Shown here one piece after another: positions 10,442 through 19,504 of a stretch of DNA of 64,000 bases. The DNA lies in NCBI GenBank assembly GCA_964016985.1, contig OZ024836.1:41474803-41538802 (forward strand), read 5' to 3'. Origin of the DNA: Anodontia alba. Its lineage: Eukaryota > Mollusca > Bivalvia > Lucinida > Lucinidae. Under the pieces are notes generated by a model. The model ran no database searches and was not told the DNA's origin. It was given only the letters and a program-made list of their open reading frames with translations. How positions within the stretch are numbered: position 1 is the stretch's first letter; each line of letters starts with the position of its first letter. Both the position numbers and the translations under genes were made by a program.

Positions 10442-10614
10442 TGTAGCGTGAAACCGGGTCTTCTACGAAGTCAAGCACCGCGGTCACCCATCCAGGTACT
10501 AACCGCTATCTCCGTAGCTTAACTTCGTAAAAAAGCCAATCACTCTACCAGTGTCGCCATAAAAGCCGGCTTCCACAACGAGGTTGTAGAAGTGATTATA
10601 CCTAATCCGTTACA
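10442..10614 (-). repeat. Element B 5' LTR (173 bp) carrying a 5S-like segment
   Basis: Bounded by TGTAACGG on the minus strand at 10614, next to the GTAC duplication, and by GCTACA at 10442, one base from the primer-binding site. This gives TG...CA ends. The LTR is short and contains the 5S rRNA-like block at 10480-10526. Confidence 0.85.
10480..10526 (-). promoter_or_regulatory. 5S rRNA-like internal promoter block inside an LTR
   Basis: On the minus strand, the same sense as the element, GAAGTTAAGC is followed after 12 bases by GGTTAGTAC, one variable base and TGGATGGGTGACCGC. In animal 5S rRNA genes the same blocks occur with the same 12-base spacing and form box A, the intermediate element and box C of the RNA polymerase III promoter. 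Both ends of the 5S gene are missing or unrecognisable. Plant Cassandra elements carry 5S sequence in their LTRs; whether this animal LTR uses RNA polymerase III is unknown. Confidence 0.85.
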
Positions 10615-10618
10615 GTAC

Positions 10619-10670
10619 ACCAGTGGGGTTAATCAACCGTTCACATAGAGGATTGACTAATAATGTAACA
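10619..10670 (-). repeat. Element A 3' LTR, second piece
   Basis: Begins ACCAGTGGGGTTAATCAACC and ends GACTAATAATGTAACA, matching the last part of the 14261-14484 LTR. Joined across element B and one copy of GTAC it completes the 3' LTR. Confidence 0.92.
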
Positions 10671-10682
10671 TCTCCCTTCTTT
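10671..10682 (-). other. Element A polypurine tract
   Basis: AAAGAAGGGAGA on the minus strand ends exactly at the 3' LTR, the position expected for the plus-strand primer. Confidence 0.8.
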
Positions 10683-10755
10683 AAAAACAACAAAGGTTCA
10701 AATTCATTTAAACACCTTAAAAAAAAGAAAATCCTGCATATCAAACATTTAATCG

Positions 10756-12018
10756 TTAGCTAGCACAAGAAAGTTCAGCCAGTTCAGTGACACACAGATA
10801 TTTGCAAGGCAGCCAGAGTATCTGAATGACTTTAATATATGATCTGTCATTGTGTTTTTCCATTACGACAGCTGGTTTCCAAGTTTTGTCATGTTGTTGA
10901 ATTCTTGCCGTGTCTCCTATACTGAGTGAAGTCTGTGTTTTTGAACCTTGATCATAATATTTCTTTTTCTGTTGTTTAGTACACTGAATGTTTTTTTTAA
11001 TTTGTTCAGTAGGGGGTGTTTTGGGTAACAGCTGATCAAGAGTGACTGGCAATACAGATCTTAACTTTCTCCCCACGAGTAATTCACTGGGAGAAAATCC
11101 AAGTTTTGTGGGAGTTGTGCGGTACTCTAATATGCCTAAATATGGATCTTTTCCGGCCGATTTCGCCTTAGCGAATATTCTCTTGCAAATGCCTACCATT
11201 GTTTCGACCATTCCATTGGTCTGGCTGTGTTTTGGAGACATTTTTATCAGAGAAAAGTACCAATCTTTGGCAAACTCTGTGAATTCTTCAGAGCAAAACT
11301 GGGGTGCATTATCAGATAAAAAATTCAAAGGAATGCCATTCCTGGCGAAGGTACTTTTTAATTTGGCAATGATAATACTGGTTTTCATGCTGGGAAGTTT
11401 CTGTACTTCAAAATATTTACTGTAGTAGTCTACAATAATAAGGAAATTTTTGTCATCCCAAGTAAATATGCCTGAGACGATGTTCTGCCACGGGTAATCT
11501 GGGACCTTGTGGGGTATAAGAGGTTCTTTGGGATTCGTGCTTCTGCGTTCAAGACAGCTAGGGCAGCTTAATACCATCTCGGTAATTTCGGACGAAATTT
11601 TTGGCCAAAACATCACGCCTCATGCTCTTCGGAGAGTTTTTTCGCAGCCAAAATGTCCTTGATGTAATGTTTCGAGCATCTTTGGTCTTAAAGCACTCGG
11701 AATTACGATTTTCTGGCCCTTCAAATTTAAGCCGTTGACAACTGTCAATTCGTCGCGAAAATTCCAGTAATCTAGTACCTGTTCAGGAAAAAGATGTCTC
11801 TCTCCAGGCCAGCCTTTTAGGATAACCTGTTTTAGCTGATCCATTTGTGGATCCTGCTCAGTGTGTGCCTTAATCTCTTTCATTTTACGATCACCGATTG
11901 GTAGACTCGACAACACTGTATGGACATGTAAATCCATACCCGCGGAAAGTTCTGGGTATGTGTCTGACATATATCTTCGAGATAGTGTGTCAGCGACGGG
12001 TATTTTCTTTCCGCTCAC
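10756..12018 (-). pseudogene. Element A RNase H end and integrase
   Basis: The integrase inserts the DNA copy. The His/Cys zinc domain is seen as HQGHFGC...CPSCLERR across a single TGA stop at about 11617. The catalytic core has VDYYSKYFEV (first Asp), FLSDNAPQF (second Asp; Gly is usual before Pro) and TNGMVETMV (Glu). No chromodomain is evident after the C-terminal segment. The part before 11900 ends RNase H with a KKIPVADTLSRR motif. One stop is the only clear break. Confidence 0.92.
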
Positions 12019-12890
12019 GTACTGAACGTCAATGTCATACCGCGCTGTAATTGTAAAAGCATGCGTTGTAGTTTCGGTGGGGCTGCCTGGAGCGGCTTTT
12101 TCGTGATAGAAACGATAGGTACATGATCGGTTTCTAAGTGCACTTTGCGACCGTATATGTACTGTTCGAAGCGCTTACATCGGAATAAACATGCGTATAG
12201 TTCTTTCTCTATCTGTGCATATAGAGTTTCTGTGGGTGTAAGGGACTTGGAAGCATATGCGATGGGCTAACCATCCTGCATAATGGTGGCACCGAGGCCT
12301 GCCTTCGACGCATCACACTGTAAGGTTAGTGGTTTCTTCGGGTCATAATATGCCAGTACAGGGCCTGGGGTCTGAATTATAACGTCCTTGGCCTTCTGAA
12401 AATTCCACATCTTTTGCTAAAAGCTTGCGAAGTGGACTCGTAAGTTCTGCCAAATTTGGACAAAATTTTGGAAGATAGTTTATCATTCCAAAAAACGTTT
12501 CCAGTTCTGATCTATTGGTGGGTGGGTCCATATTTCTTACAGCGGAAACCTTATTTGGCGAACCTCTTGTGCTGTCAAAATATGACCAGAGTATTCAATA
12601 AACGTCAAAACGATTGCCTTTGGAAACAAAGTCAACTTGTTGGACCCCGACTACCAATTTGTCCTCATTGAATCTGATACCCTTTTCTAACGAACGTTTA
12701 ATTACATTGCAAAGGTTCTGATCGTATTCTTCACGCGTTTTTCCATAGCCAAGGATGTCGTCAACGATAGCGACGACCCCGGGGGGCCTTCTAGGCACTC
12801 ATCGATTTTCCTTTGGAACTCATCCTGGCTTGACTTCAAGCCGAACGCGAGTCTGAAGGAGTTGAGATGCTTGTGTCTCACAGGATAACA
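12019..12890 (-). pseudogene. Element A reverse transcriptase (partial) and RNase H
   Basis: Only the second half of the reverse transcriptase is present. FRLAFGLKS and DEFQRKIDE (near 12830) lead to VAIVDDILGYGKT (catalytic Asp pair), then the connection segment with FFGMINYLPKF near 12480. RNase H follows (CDASKAGLG, PIAYASKSLTP, ETDHVPI) with a stop and a frameshift near 12270 and 12360. The fingers and first palm motif, roughly 130 residues, are deleted at about 12890. Confidence 0.88.
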
Positions 12891-13440
12891 CTAATTTGAT
12901 CAATTCCAGATCAATACTTGACCTTAGACCCAGTATGGGAGAGGAACACGTCTCTACAATGTAGAAACTAAGGTCTTTCTTTCTACCTGTGCGTTTGCAG
13001 GTTAATGTGACGCAACCTCATGTTTTGAGTGTGTTACCACCATAGGCGGTCAGTTTGGTTGAAGGTGTTTGAAGTGTGTGATGTAGATTTAGCTTTGTAT
13101 GATATGGCAAACTGTTAACTTGAAAACCAGTGTCTATTTTGAAATATATAGGTAAAGAACTTGGTCCTACCTCAATTTCCACAAATGCCTGATCATTCAC
13201 AAATTTATTGCTCTCCACACTATCCTGATCATTCACAAATTTATTGCTCTCCACATTATCCACAAAGAAATCATCCGAATCACTATTTTGCACTTGTGAA
13301 TCATAATTCCTTTCAGAAACCTCGTGAACAGACTTTTTAGATCTACACATGATTCCGGAATGGTTTTGATTTACGACAGAAATTGCACTGTTTGTCCTTA
13401 GCTTTACACGTTTGTGTCTTTGTGTGTTTATAGCCACAAT
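12891..13440 (-). pseudogene. Element A protease region
   Basis: An aspartic protease with YFKIDTGFQVNSLP near 13130 (the Asp-Thr-Gly triad is present) and a C-terminal part with KKDLSFYIVET and ILGLRSS near 12940, after frame changes. The domain then meets the truncated reverse transcriptase directly. An acidic linker before it contains a 36-bp tandem duplication (13191-13262). Confidence 0.82.
13191..13262. repeat. 36-bp tandem duplication in element A linker
   Basis: TGATCATTCACAAATTTATT plus 16 bases occurs twice in a row, differing at one or two positions. It duplicates a 12-residue acidic segment (VESNKFVNDQ type) in frame. Confidence 0.9.
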
Positions 13441-14114
13441 TGTCATTTGCATATTTCTGTTGCCCAGGTTTGTCCGTGCCTCGAGCGCCTCTGTTCCTCT
13501 GTTTTATTACCCGTTTTCCCCTGTGGTTTAGAATTCGTATGTGTGTCCTGCATCGACGACGTCTTCTGGGTGGCGTTACTTATGTAATGTACCTCTGTAG
13601 GAGCGGCCATGGTCGTCAGTTGCTCCTGTGCGTATTCGTAGTTTTGAGCTATCTGAATAGCTTTATCCAGCGTGAGTTTGTCCCCTTCGTTTATCAGCTT
13701 CTCTCTGATTTTGACTGACGTCATGCCGAACACGATTCTGTCCCTGACCATGTCATTTTCATAATCTCCGAAGGTACAATCCTTAGCCAGAATTTTTAAC
13801 TTAGTAATGAACTGTTCAATTGAATGTGTCCTTAAACTTGTAATGTGTGAATACTGGGTTTAGTTTGGGTCTCACATATGCTGCAAATTTGTCAAAATGC
13901 GGTTTAAGTTTCTTTTTGTTGTCGTCGTCCAACACCCGAGTGTTATAAATGTCACGACCCTTTTCCCCTACCCAAAGGAGATGATAAGTACATTACACCT
14001 CTTCCGTTTTGAAATGAACATTAATTCTATATGTTGTTGGAATTTTGTCCAAGCTTCAGGGAGGTTGGATGAATCCCAGTCCATGCGCAGCTGTGGAATA
14101 CCTGATAAGTCCAT
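13341..14114 (-). pseudogene. Element A gag
   Basis: The start ATG at 14114 opens MDLSGIPQLRMDWDSSNLPE, a typical start for a Ty3/Gypsy gag group in invertebrates. Capsid segments follow (GRDIYNTRVLDDDN, IEQFITKLKILAKDC, IVFGMTSVKIREKLI), then a zinc-knuckle region near 13400 with CGYKHTKTQTC and CNFCRKSK. Frame shifts occur near 14010, 13840 and 13450. The start lies about 135 bp inside the primer-binding site. Confidence 0.85.
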
Positions 14115-14244
14115 TTTCACAAGTTTAAATCCAAGTTTTAAAGCTTAGTTAATGAACAGTTTTGTTACTGTCAATTAAGTGAAATCCGCTTAGTCTAGGA
14201 AGTTACCCGCTCCCTCCCACCCACTCCCCGCCTCCACCCACCCA

Positions 14245-14260
14245 CCCAACGAGGACACCA
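14245..14260 (-). other. Element A primer-binding site (tRNA not identified)
   Basis: TGGTGTCCTCGTTGGG on the minus strand begins directly at the LTR end. TGG matches the CCA end of a tRNA; I cannot assign which tRNA. A G-rich run (GGGTGGGTGGGTGG) follows. Confidence 0.6.
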
Positions 14261-14484
14261 TGTTATATTATGCACTGATATATGATGCAGTGATAATAAC
14301 TAATTATTAATGAAGAACGACAATGTGTTCAAACTATTATTTAATAAGGTGACTGTCTCTAGCATACAACATACATTATCATATAATCGTAGTTACAAGA
14401 GGTAAAGTATTTTAGTATATTCAGTGAGGTACACCAGTGGGGTTTATCAACAGTTTACATAGAGGATTGACTAATAATGTAATA
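14261..14484 (-). repeat. Element A 5' LTR (224 bp)
   Basis: Complete LTR beginning TGTTATATTATGCACTG on the + strand and ending GTAATA, where the final CA has become TA. The TTCAG duplication follows at 14485. Confidence 0.92.
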
Positions 14485-14489
14485 TTCAG

Positions 14490-15040
14490 CATGCAAGAAA
14501 GCATGATATTAGCAAAATCAGACAGGGTTTACTAAGTTGTACATAAGAAAGCATGAGATTAGCTAAATCAGACAGGTTTTACTCAGTTTTACATAAGAAA
14601 GCAATTAAAATGTAAATAACGATTTCAAAAATAGCCATCAGAAGAGATGGCAGATCCTCACGACCGAATGCCAATATCGAATATGGCCTCCAGAAGATTG
14701 TACGTACACAGAAATTTCACTAGAAATAAAACACCCTCTAATCTTCTTCAAAGTACCAGCAAGGCACTTACACATCTCAGTTCATAGTTACAACTTCACA
14801 GTTTGACAGGTCCCCTGTCACAGAACACTTCTGCTCATGCTACCCTCTCTTTGTTGTATAGACCGTAAGCCAAAGTGAACAAACCAAAACAGACGTCTGA
14901 ACACTTTGGCGTCATCCCAGGTATATGATCAACCTTTTTTCAATGTAATATGTTGTCTTTATTCTTCAATGGATTGCTGAGGACCAGTAGGTGTTTCACG
15001 TGCAAGAGAGACAACTCTGACTTCTTCGTTATTAAAAAAA
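14490..15040. other. Short tandem duplication, then no feature
   Basis: At 14495-14600 the string AAGAAAGCATGA(G/T)ATTAGC plus downstream AAATCAGACAGG occurs twice with a partial third start, spacing about 58 bp. The rest has no gene or clear repeat. Confidence 0.6.
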
Positions 15041-15077
15041 CTTGTCCATAATGCCGTTAGGCGTTTTTCTTGTAATG

Positions 15078-15214
15078 CTATTTATCAAGACATTTCGTAT
15101 CGGCCCAGTTACAAGTCCGAAGTCTGTTTTAATGGGCCGAGGCCTAAGTCCGAGGGTAAATACAGTAGTCCAAGGACCTGTAACTGGGTCGATACAAAAT
15201 TTCTTGATTCATGC
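15078..15214. repeat. Imperfect palindrome (about 135 bp)
   Basis: ATCAAGACATTTCGTATCGG at the left pairs with TCGATACAAAATTTCTTGAT at the right, and GGCCCAGTTACAAGTCC pairs with GGACCTGTAACTGGG. MITE-like hairpin without visible flanking duplication. Confidence 0.8.
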
Positions 15215-15404
15215 CAATTTTATTAATGAACTTTTAAAACATCTTGTTTAGTGAAGATTATTATACCAAGTAAGATTTTTCATAACAGGTATAAGGCCAA
15301 GTCCATACCATATGCAAGTCCAACCTCTTGATATAACCAGAACTCATTGAAAATGACGTAAAACCTGGTAAAACCACATATCATTCATCCCGGTAACAAA
15401 CTCC

Positions 15405-15600
15405 ACCAATATGAAGAAAGTCGGCCAATACAGGAAAAAGTCGGCCAGCAAAGAAAAAAAAAACAAAACAAAACTAGGCCAATACAGAAAAACTGGACCA
15501 ATACGACTCGTATTTGCCCAGTTTTTTTTTTTTTTTTTTTTTTTTTCTGACTCGTATTTGCATAGTTTTTTTTTCTGTATTTGCCCAGTTTGTCATTTCT
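15405..15600. repeat. Palindromic A/T-rich repeat
   Basis: AAAGTCGGCCAATACAGAAAA-type units on the left face TTTTCTGTATTTGCCCAG-type units on the right around TACGACTCGTATTTG. It includes poly(T) of about 26 bases at 15521-15546. Confidence 0.7.
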
Positions 15601-15719
15601 ATGATGCGGGCTGATTTGGGAATACAGATATTATATTAAGGTAATTAATAAATAAACATTTTTATTGTCTTTAAGATTATTGAGCCCATTCTTGTTACTT
15701 TGAATATCGAATACCGCTT

Positions 15720-15855
15720 AAACCGGTCCTAGGGAGCGTACGCAGCTCCGCAAACTACACTGCGGCATATAAAGAGACATAATAAACCGAGTCTCCGATT
15801 ATCGTTCTTTTGTATGTTCTTTGTTTCCAAATGCAACCTTTTAGAATTTAAATAA
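15720..15855. repeat. Dispersed repeat, copy 1
   Basis: Shares with 47145-47272 the order CGCAAACTA, then ATAAAGAGACAT, then AAACCGAGTCTC, TTGTTCTTTTGT and GCAACCTTT. About 130 bp, moderately diverged, class unknown. Confidence 0.7.
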
Positions 15856-15879
15856 CAGTACAAAGATTGTGGTTCCTGT

Positions 15880-15994
15880 TTCACAGCTCATAGTTCTTAC
15901 TTCACAGATCATGATTCACGCTTTAAAGTTATACTTCACAGGTCATACTTCACACTTTGCAGTCCCTACTTCATAGTTCTTAGTTCAAAGTCAC
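15880..15994. repeat. Degenerate TTCATAGTTC-type tract
   Basis: Repeats of ACTTCACAG, TCATAGTTCTTACTTC and similar. Its complement, GTGAAGTATGAAC, forms the tract at 16451-17040, so the two face each other across the SINE. Confidence 0.7.
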
Positions 15995-16009
15995 AATAGG
16001 AATAATAAA

Positions 16010-16225
16010 GCGGGGCCCCGTAGCTTAGTGGATAAGAGTGCTGGCCCTTAATCCATTAGGTTCTCACCGCTGTGGTTCGAGTCTCGCTCGGGCCACATGT
16101 GGGAAAGCCAAGTTCTGTTTATGGATGGTCAGATGTTTTTTCCTCGGGTTCTCTGGTTTTCGTCCACTTTTGATGAACGATCGGCTCGATATAAGTGAAC
16201 TATTCTTGAAAGGGTCCAAATAAAA
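16010..16225 (+). mobile_element. tRNA-derived SINE with 15-bp target duplication
   Basis: A tRNA-like head with A box TAGCTTAGTGG and B box GGTTCGAGTCT, followed by a tRNA-unrelated body and a short A-rich tail. AATAGGAATAATAAA flanks it on both sides (15995-16009 and 16226-16240), perfectly matched. The cloverleaf is imperfect, so it is not a working tRNA. Its body differs from the SINE at 29052. Confidence 0.88.
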
Positions 16226-16245
16226 AATAGGAATAATAAACTGCA

Positions 16246-16450
16246 GGGATTGTGTAGTATGAACCGTGTGTTGATAAGTTTGAAGAAGCAGGGATTGTGT
16301 AGTATGAACTGTATGTTGATAAGTTTGAAGAAGCAGGGATTGTGTAGTATGAACTGTGTGTTGATAAGTTTGAAGAAGCAGGGATTGTGTAGTATGAACT
16401 GTGTGTTGATTAATTTGAAGAAGCAGGGATTGTGTAGTATGAACTGTGAT
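16246..16450 (+). repeat. 45-bp minisatellite, about 4.5 copies
   Basis: GGGATTGTGTAGTATGAACT starts units at 16246, 16291, 16336, 16381 and 16426. The 45-bp period keeps one frame open as a 15-residue repeat, which I consider a by-product. Confidence 0.93.
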
Positions 16451-17040
16451 GAAGGAATTAAAAAGATGAAGTATGAAATTTTAAGTAGGAACTATGGACT
16501 GTGGACATCATCTCGAATGTGACATGTGAACTGTGGCTTTTGAAATATGAACCATGAAGTACAAGGTATGAGCTTTGAAGTAGTTCGGAACACTGAACTG
16601 TGAACTTTGAAGTATGAACTATATGTATAAAGTGCGAAGTATGAACTTTGATAATGGATACTGTGACCTGTGGCGTAGGAAGATCGAACTATGAAGTATG
16701 AAGTATGGCCTGTGATTTGGTAACTGAAGTATGGAGTAACAACTATGAACTGTGAAGTCTGAACTGTGAATAAGAAACTATGAACTAAAATTAAGAACTA
16801 TCATCTATGAAGTATGGACTGTTAAATTTAAAGTTTGTACTGTAAAATAGGACCTATTAACTGCAAGGTATGACATTTGTTTAAACTGTGAAGTAGGCAG
16901 TATGAAGCAGGAACTGTAATGTTGGATCTTTGAACTGTGAATTATGGACTGCAAAATATTAACTGTGAAGTAGGAATTATGAAATATGAATTATGGTATG
17001 TGAATTGTCTAGTGTGAAGTATGAACTGTGAAATGTCACC
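16451..17040 (+). repeat. Degenerate TATGAACTGTGAAG tract
   Basis: Irregular repetition of TATGAAC, TGTGAAGTA and close variants over about 590 bp. It probably belongs to the same repeat origin as the 45-bp array. Confidence 0.8.
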
Positions 17041-17384
17041 TCGTTTCTCTACAGAGTTGTCTGTTGCGTGATACTATCACATTCTGAAAATCGATTGGTT
17101 CTAAAACGAAAAATTTACGAGCTTTTAACGTTAGATCGCTAATATTGTATTTTTCATCTCTGCGATCATTCGTTTTTATATCATTTTAATGGGCTCTCTG
17201 AAAAAATGTAAAATACCAGTCGCTAGTTAAGGTTGTATATATGAATGCTCGTAAATAAAAGGCAATCGTTTTGATCAGACAGGTGAGATAAACATTTTTT
17301 TACAGAATTGCATTACCACCCTTTTCTTAAGAGGACTTTGTACACTTTCAAGGGAGACAGTTTTGCCGAAATTGTTTTTATTCC
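17041..17384. other. No feature seen
   Basis: AT-rich, no gene or repeat recognised. Confidence 0.4.
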
Positions 17385-17585
17385 CTCCTGAAAAAGAGTC
17401 AACTCTAAAAGGAAAGAATTTGCTCCCAAGGGGAGCAAATTCTTTCCTTGTAGAGTAGACACTTTTTCAGACGGAGACAAGCGTGCAGAAACGCAAACAT
17501 GAAGTCATAAAAGTTGCCTTCCTTGGCGGAAATGGCAATGAATCTACCAAGTATATCCGGTCTCGCTGACGTGCTTGGCGACAAC
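17385..17585. mobile_element. Hairpin MITE of the AGAATTTGCTCCC family, copy 1
   Basis: GGAAAGAATTTGCTCCC and GGGAGCAAATTCTTTCC face each other at 17411-17449, between CTCTAAAA and TAGAGTAG arms. A tail with AAGTCATAAAAGTTGCC, CTTGGCGGAAATGGC and AAGTATATCC is shared with the copy near 44195; the hairpin and first part are shared with 58133. Confidence 0.82.
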
Positions 17586-17985
17586 TTATAATAACCAAAT
17601 GAATGCTATTTCGGAGGAAGAGTCCTCGAAAATAATGCACTTTTTTAAGAAATGGGCAGTGAGTGGGTGGAATTAAGGGCATTTGTATGTCAAAGTGTGT
17701 GTAGTTCTAGTTGAATCTTGATATGTTTAATATGCTTGGAAGAACCTAATAAAAAGACACACCTTGTCACTATAATTACATAACTTCATTTGTATTAATT
17801 GTCTAGCTTCTTGAATCCTCTGTGGCCCAGATGTTTGGTAGAGTATAAGTTTGATTTTTTGTAGTGCCATGATTGCTACATTTTGGGTTAGTTGTGTTAC
17901 GTAAGTTGTACACTTCTTGGCCATTCTTAGCTATAGATAAGTCAATTCTTAACAAACCTATTGATATTATGTTTCTGGTTTCTGC
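17586..17985. other. No feature seen
   Basis: AT-rich, unique-looking sequence without a supported gene. Confidence 0.4.
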
Positions 17986-18062
17986 ATAAAACATATGTTG
18001 TGGGTACTCATTAGAAGCGTCTCTATGAGAGACGCTTCTTAAGAGTACTCATATGTTTTTGT
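17986..18062. repeat. Palindrome with TTAGAAGCGTCTC core
   Basis: AACATATG...GTACTCATTAGAAGCGTCTC pairs with GAGACGCTTCTTAAGAGTAC...CATATGTTTT. Member of the palindrome superfamily found in several MITE types in this window. Confidence 0.85.
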
Positions 18063-18102
18063 AGAGAATGCAGACTTTTTAACTTCAGTTCTGTTAGAGC
18101 AC

Positions 18103-18410
18103 TGTAACGTGTACTATTGTAGCACGGTCACTATTGTAGTACTACAATAGCGTTGGTACAATAGCACACTCTAGAGATAGTCACTATTGTAGCAAACGGT
18201 CACTATTGTACCAACGTATTTTTCCTTTATAACTTTTGAAATATAGTTCGCAGTAATGCACCAAACATATTAATCTCATGCAAGCTCCCCGTAAACTCAA
18301 ATATATTTGCATCAGTTCTCTCCCCTTTAGCATTTTATAGAAAGCAACACAGCAAACATATTAATCTCATATTAGCTCACCGTAAACTGGAATATATTTA
18401 TACCCCCGTC
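18103..18410 (+). repeat. Foldback left outer arm
   Basis: Begins with GGTCACTATTGTA-type subrepeats, then a roughly 230-bp segment matching the complement of 25995-26230. Confidence 0.88.
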
Positions 18411-19408
18411 ATACTATGCCAAAGGGATATATAGTTTTTGTCTTTTCTGTATGTCTGAGTGTGTTTGTGTCTGTGAGTTAGCATTTATTTTCTGCCAAAG
18501 ATTTCTCAGGAACTACTTTACCTAGAAACTTGAAATATGGAACAAATGATGAGTATGACTAGTTATATTGTGGGAAAGAAAACAGGGCCTGTGGGGGTCA
18601 GGTCCTTTAGAGTTATTCCCCCTTGTTATATTTGCTAGTGAGATATGTATTTTTCTCCATAACTTCTATACCTTTTGTTTGGTTTTGATAAAATTTATAT
18701 CACACTTGCACCTTTATGCACTGCAGGTTTGATATGCAATTAGGGGCTGTGGGCACGTTTTATTAGAGTAATGCCCCTTTGTTGTTCTGTCAATATGGTA
18801 TGAACCTAAATGGACAACTATTTTCTGTCAAAGTTTTTTCAGGAAGTGCTGCACCTACAAGCTTGAATTTTAGTATGAATGTTAGGTATGAGTTGTTGTA
18901 ATGTTGGAAAGAAAATAGGGGCAGTGGGTTCCAGTCTTTTAGAGTTATGCTCCTTTGTTATCTTTGAAATTTAAATATGTTTTTGCTGAATAACTTCTAC
19001 ACCCTTTGTCCGATTTTAATAATATTGATATGGCACTTGTATCATCCAGCAATGCAGGTGTGTATGAAAATAGGAGCTGCGGGGCCAGGTTTTTTTGGTA
19101 ATTTTTGCACAAGTTTATAAATATATATATGTGACTTCATTACAATTTTATTTATATGTGACTTCATTACAATGTTCTGTCAAACATTTCTCAGGAACCA
19201 CTTCACATACAGTCTTGAAATTTTGCACAACTGTTGGGCACGACTATGTGTATTGTGGGAAAGAAAAATCAGGACTGTGTGGTCAGGTTTCTTAGAGTAA
19301 AGTCCTTTTGAAATTCTTGTTTTATAAATACTTATGCAGCAACTTAGCTCTATATTTTATTGATTGCTACGGCCGTGGGTATTAATGAGCATATCACTTC
19401 ATAGACTA
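18411..19408 (+). repeat. Insertion of a 340-bp tandem repeat in the left arm
   Basis: Blocks containing CTCAGGAA, then TGGGAAAGAAAA, GGGGTCAGGT and TTTAGAGT recur at about 18505, 18837 and 19188, spacing 330-350 bp. The segment interrupts the arm: the right arm is continuous at the matching place, so this came later. Confidence 0.78.
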
Positions 19409-19504
19409 GTTTGCATCAGTTCTCATACCGTTTTATAGAAAAGTATAATTCGTTCGTTGATACCAAAATGACAGTTGATACAATAGCCCATGCTAGCAAT
19501 CGTC
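19409..19504 (+). repeat. Foldback left inner arm
   Basis: GTTTGCATCAGTTCTCATAC through ATAGCCCATGCTAGC is the complement of 25721-25818 in the right arm. Confidence 0.88.

Larger units (their letters stand above)
7150..10614 (-). mobile_element. LTR retrotransposon B (Ty3/Gypsy), 3' deleted, nested in A
   Basis: Minus-strand Ty3/Gypsy element inserted in the 3' LTR of element A. GTAC flanks both ends (7146-7149 and 10615-10618). The 5' LTR (10442-10614), a tRNA-Leu-type primer site, gag, protease and reverse transcriptase are present. The coding region runs into the left end within RNase H; integrase and nearly all of the 3' LTR are missing. The first bases at the left end, TGTAACGTG, match 8 of 9 with the LTR start TGTAGCGTG, so a small piece of the 3' LTR may survive, but these same bases can also be read as RNase H codons. 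Confidence 0.9.
6979..14484 (-). mobile_element. LTR retrotransposon A (Ty3/Gypsy), split by element B
   Basis: A minus-strand Ty3/Gypsy element with gene order gag, protease, reverse transcriptase, RNase H, integrase. The 5-bp repeat TTCAG flanks it on both sides (6974-6978 and 14485-14489). The 5' LTR is 14261-14484 (224 bp). The 3' LTR is cut in two by element B: 6979-7149 and 10619-10670. Without B the element is about 4.0 kb, short for Ty3/Gypsy. The shortfall matches a deletion of the amino-terminal half of the reverse transcriptase. Stops and frameshifts mark it as dead. Confidence 0.92.

Noticed and set aside
14245..14260. Naming the tRNA that primes element A
   Set aside because: TGGTGTCCTCG starts like a primer site, but I cannot match it to a specific tRNA with confidence.
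16010..16095. tRNA gene
   Set aside because: A and B boxes are present, but the stems do not pair properly and a target duplication encloses a longer element, so it is a SINE head.
16250..16522. Protein with a 15-residue repeat
   Set aside because: The 45-bp minisatellite period is a multiple of three, so a frame stays open by chance; no start context or homology.
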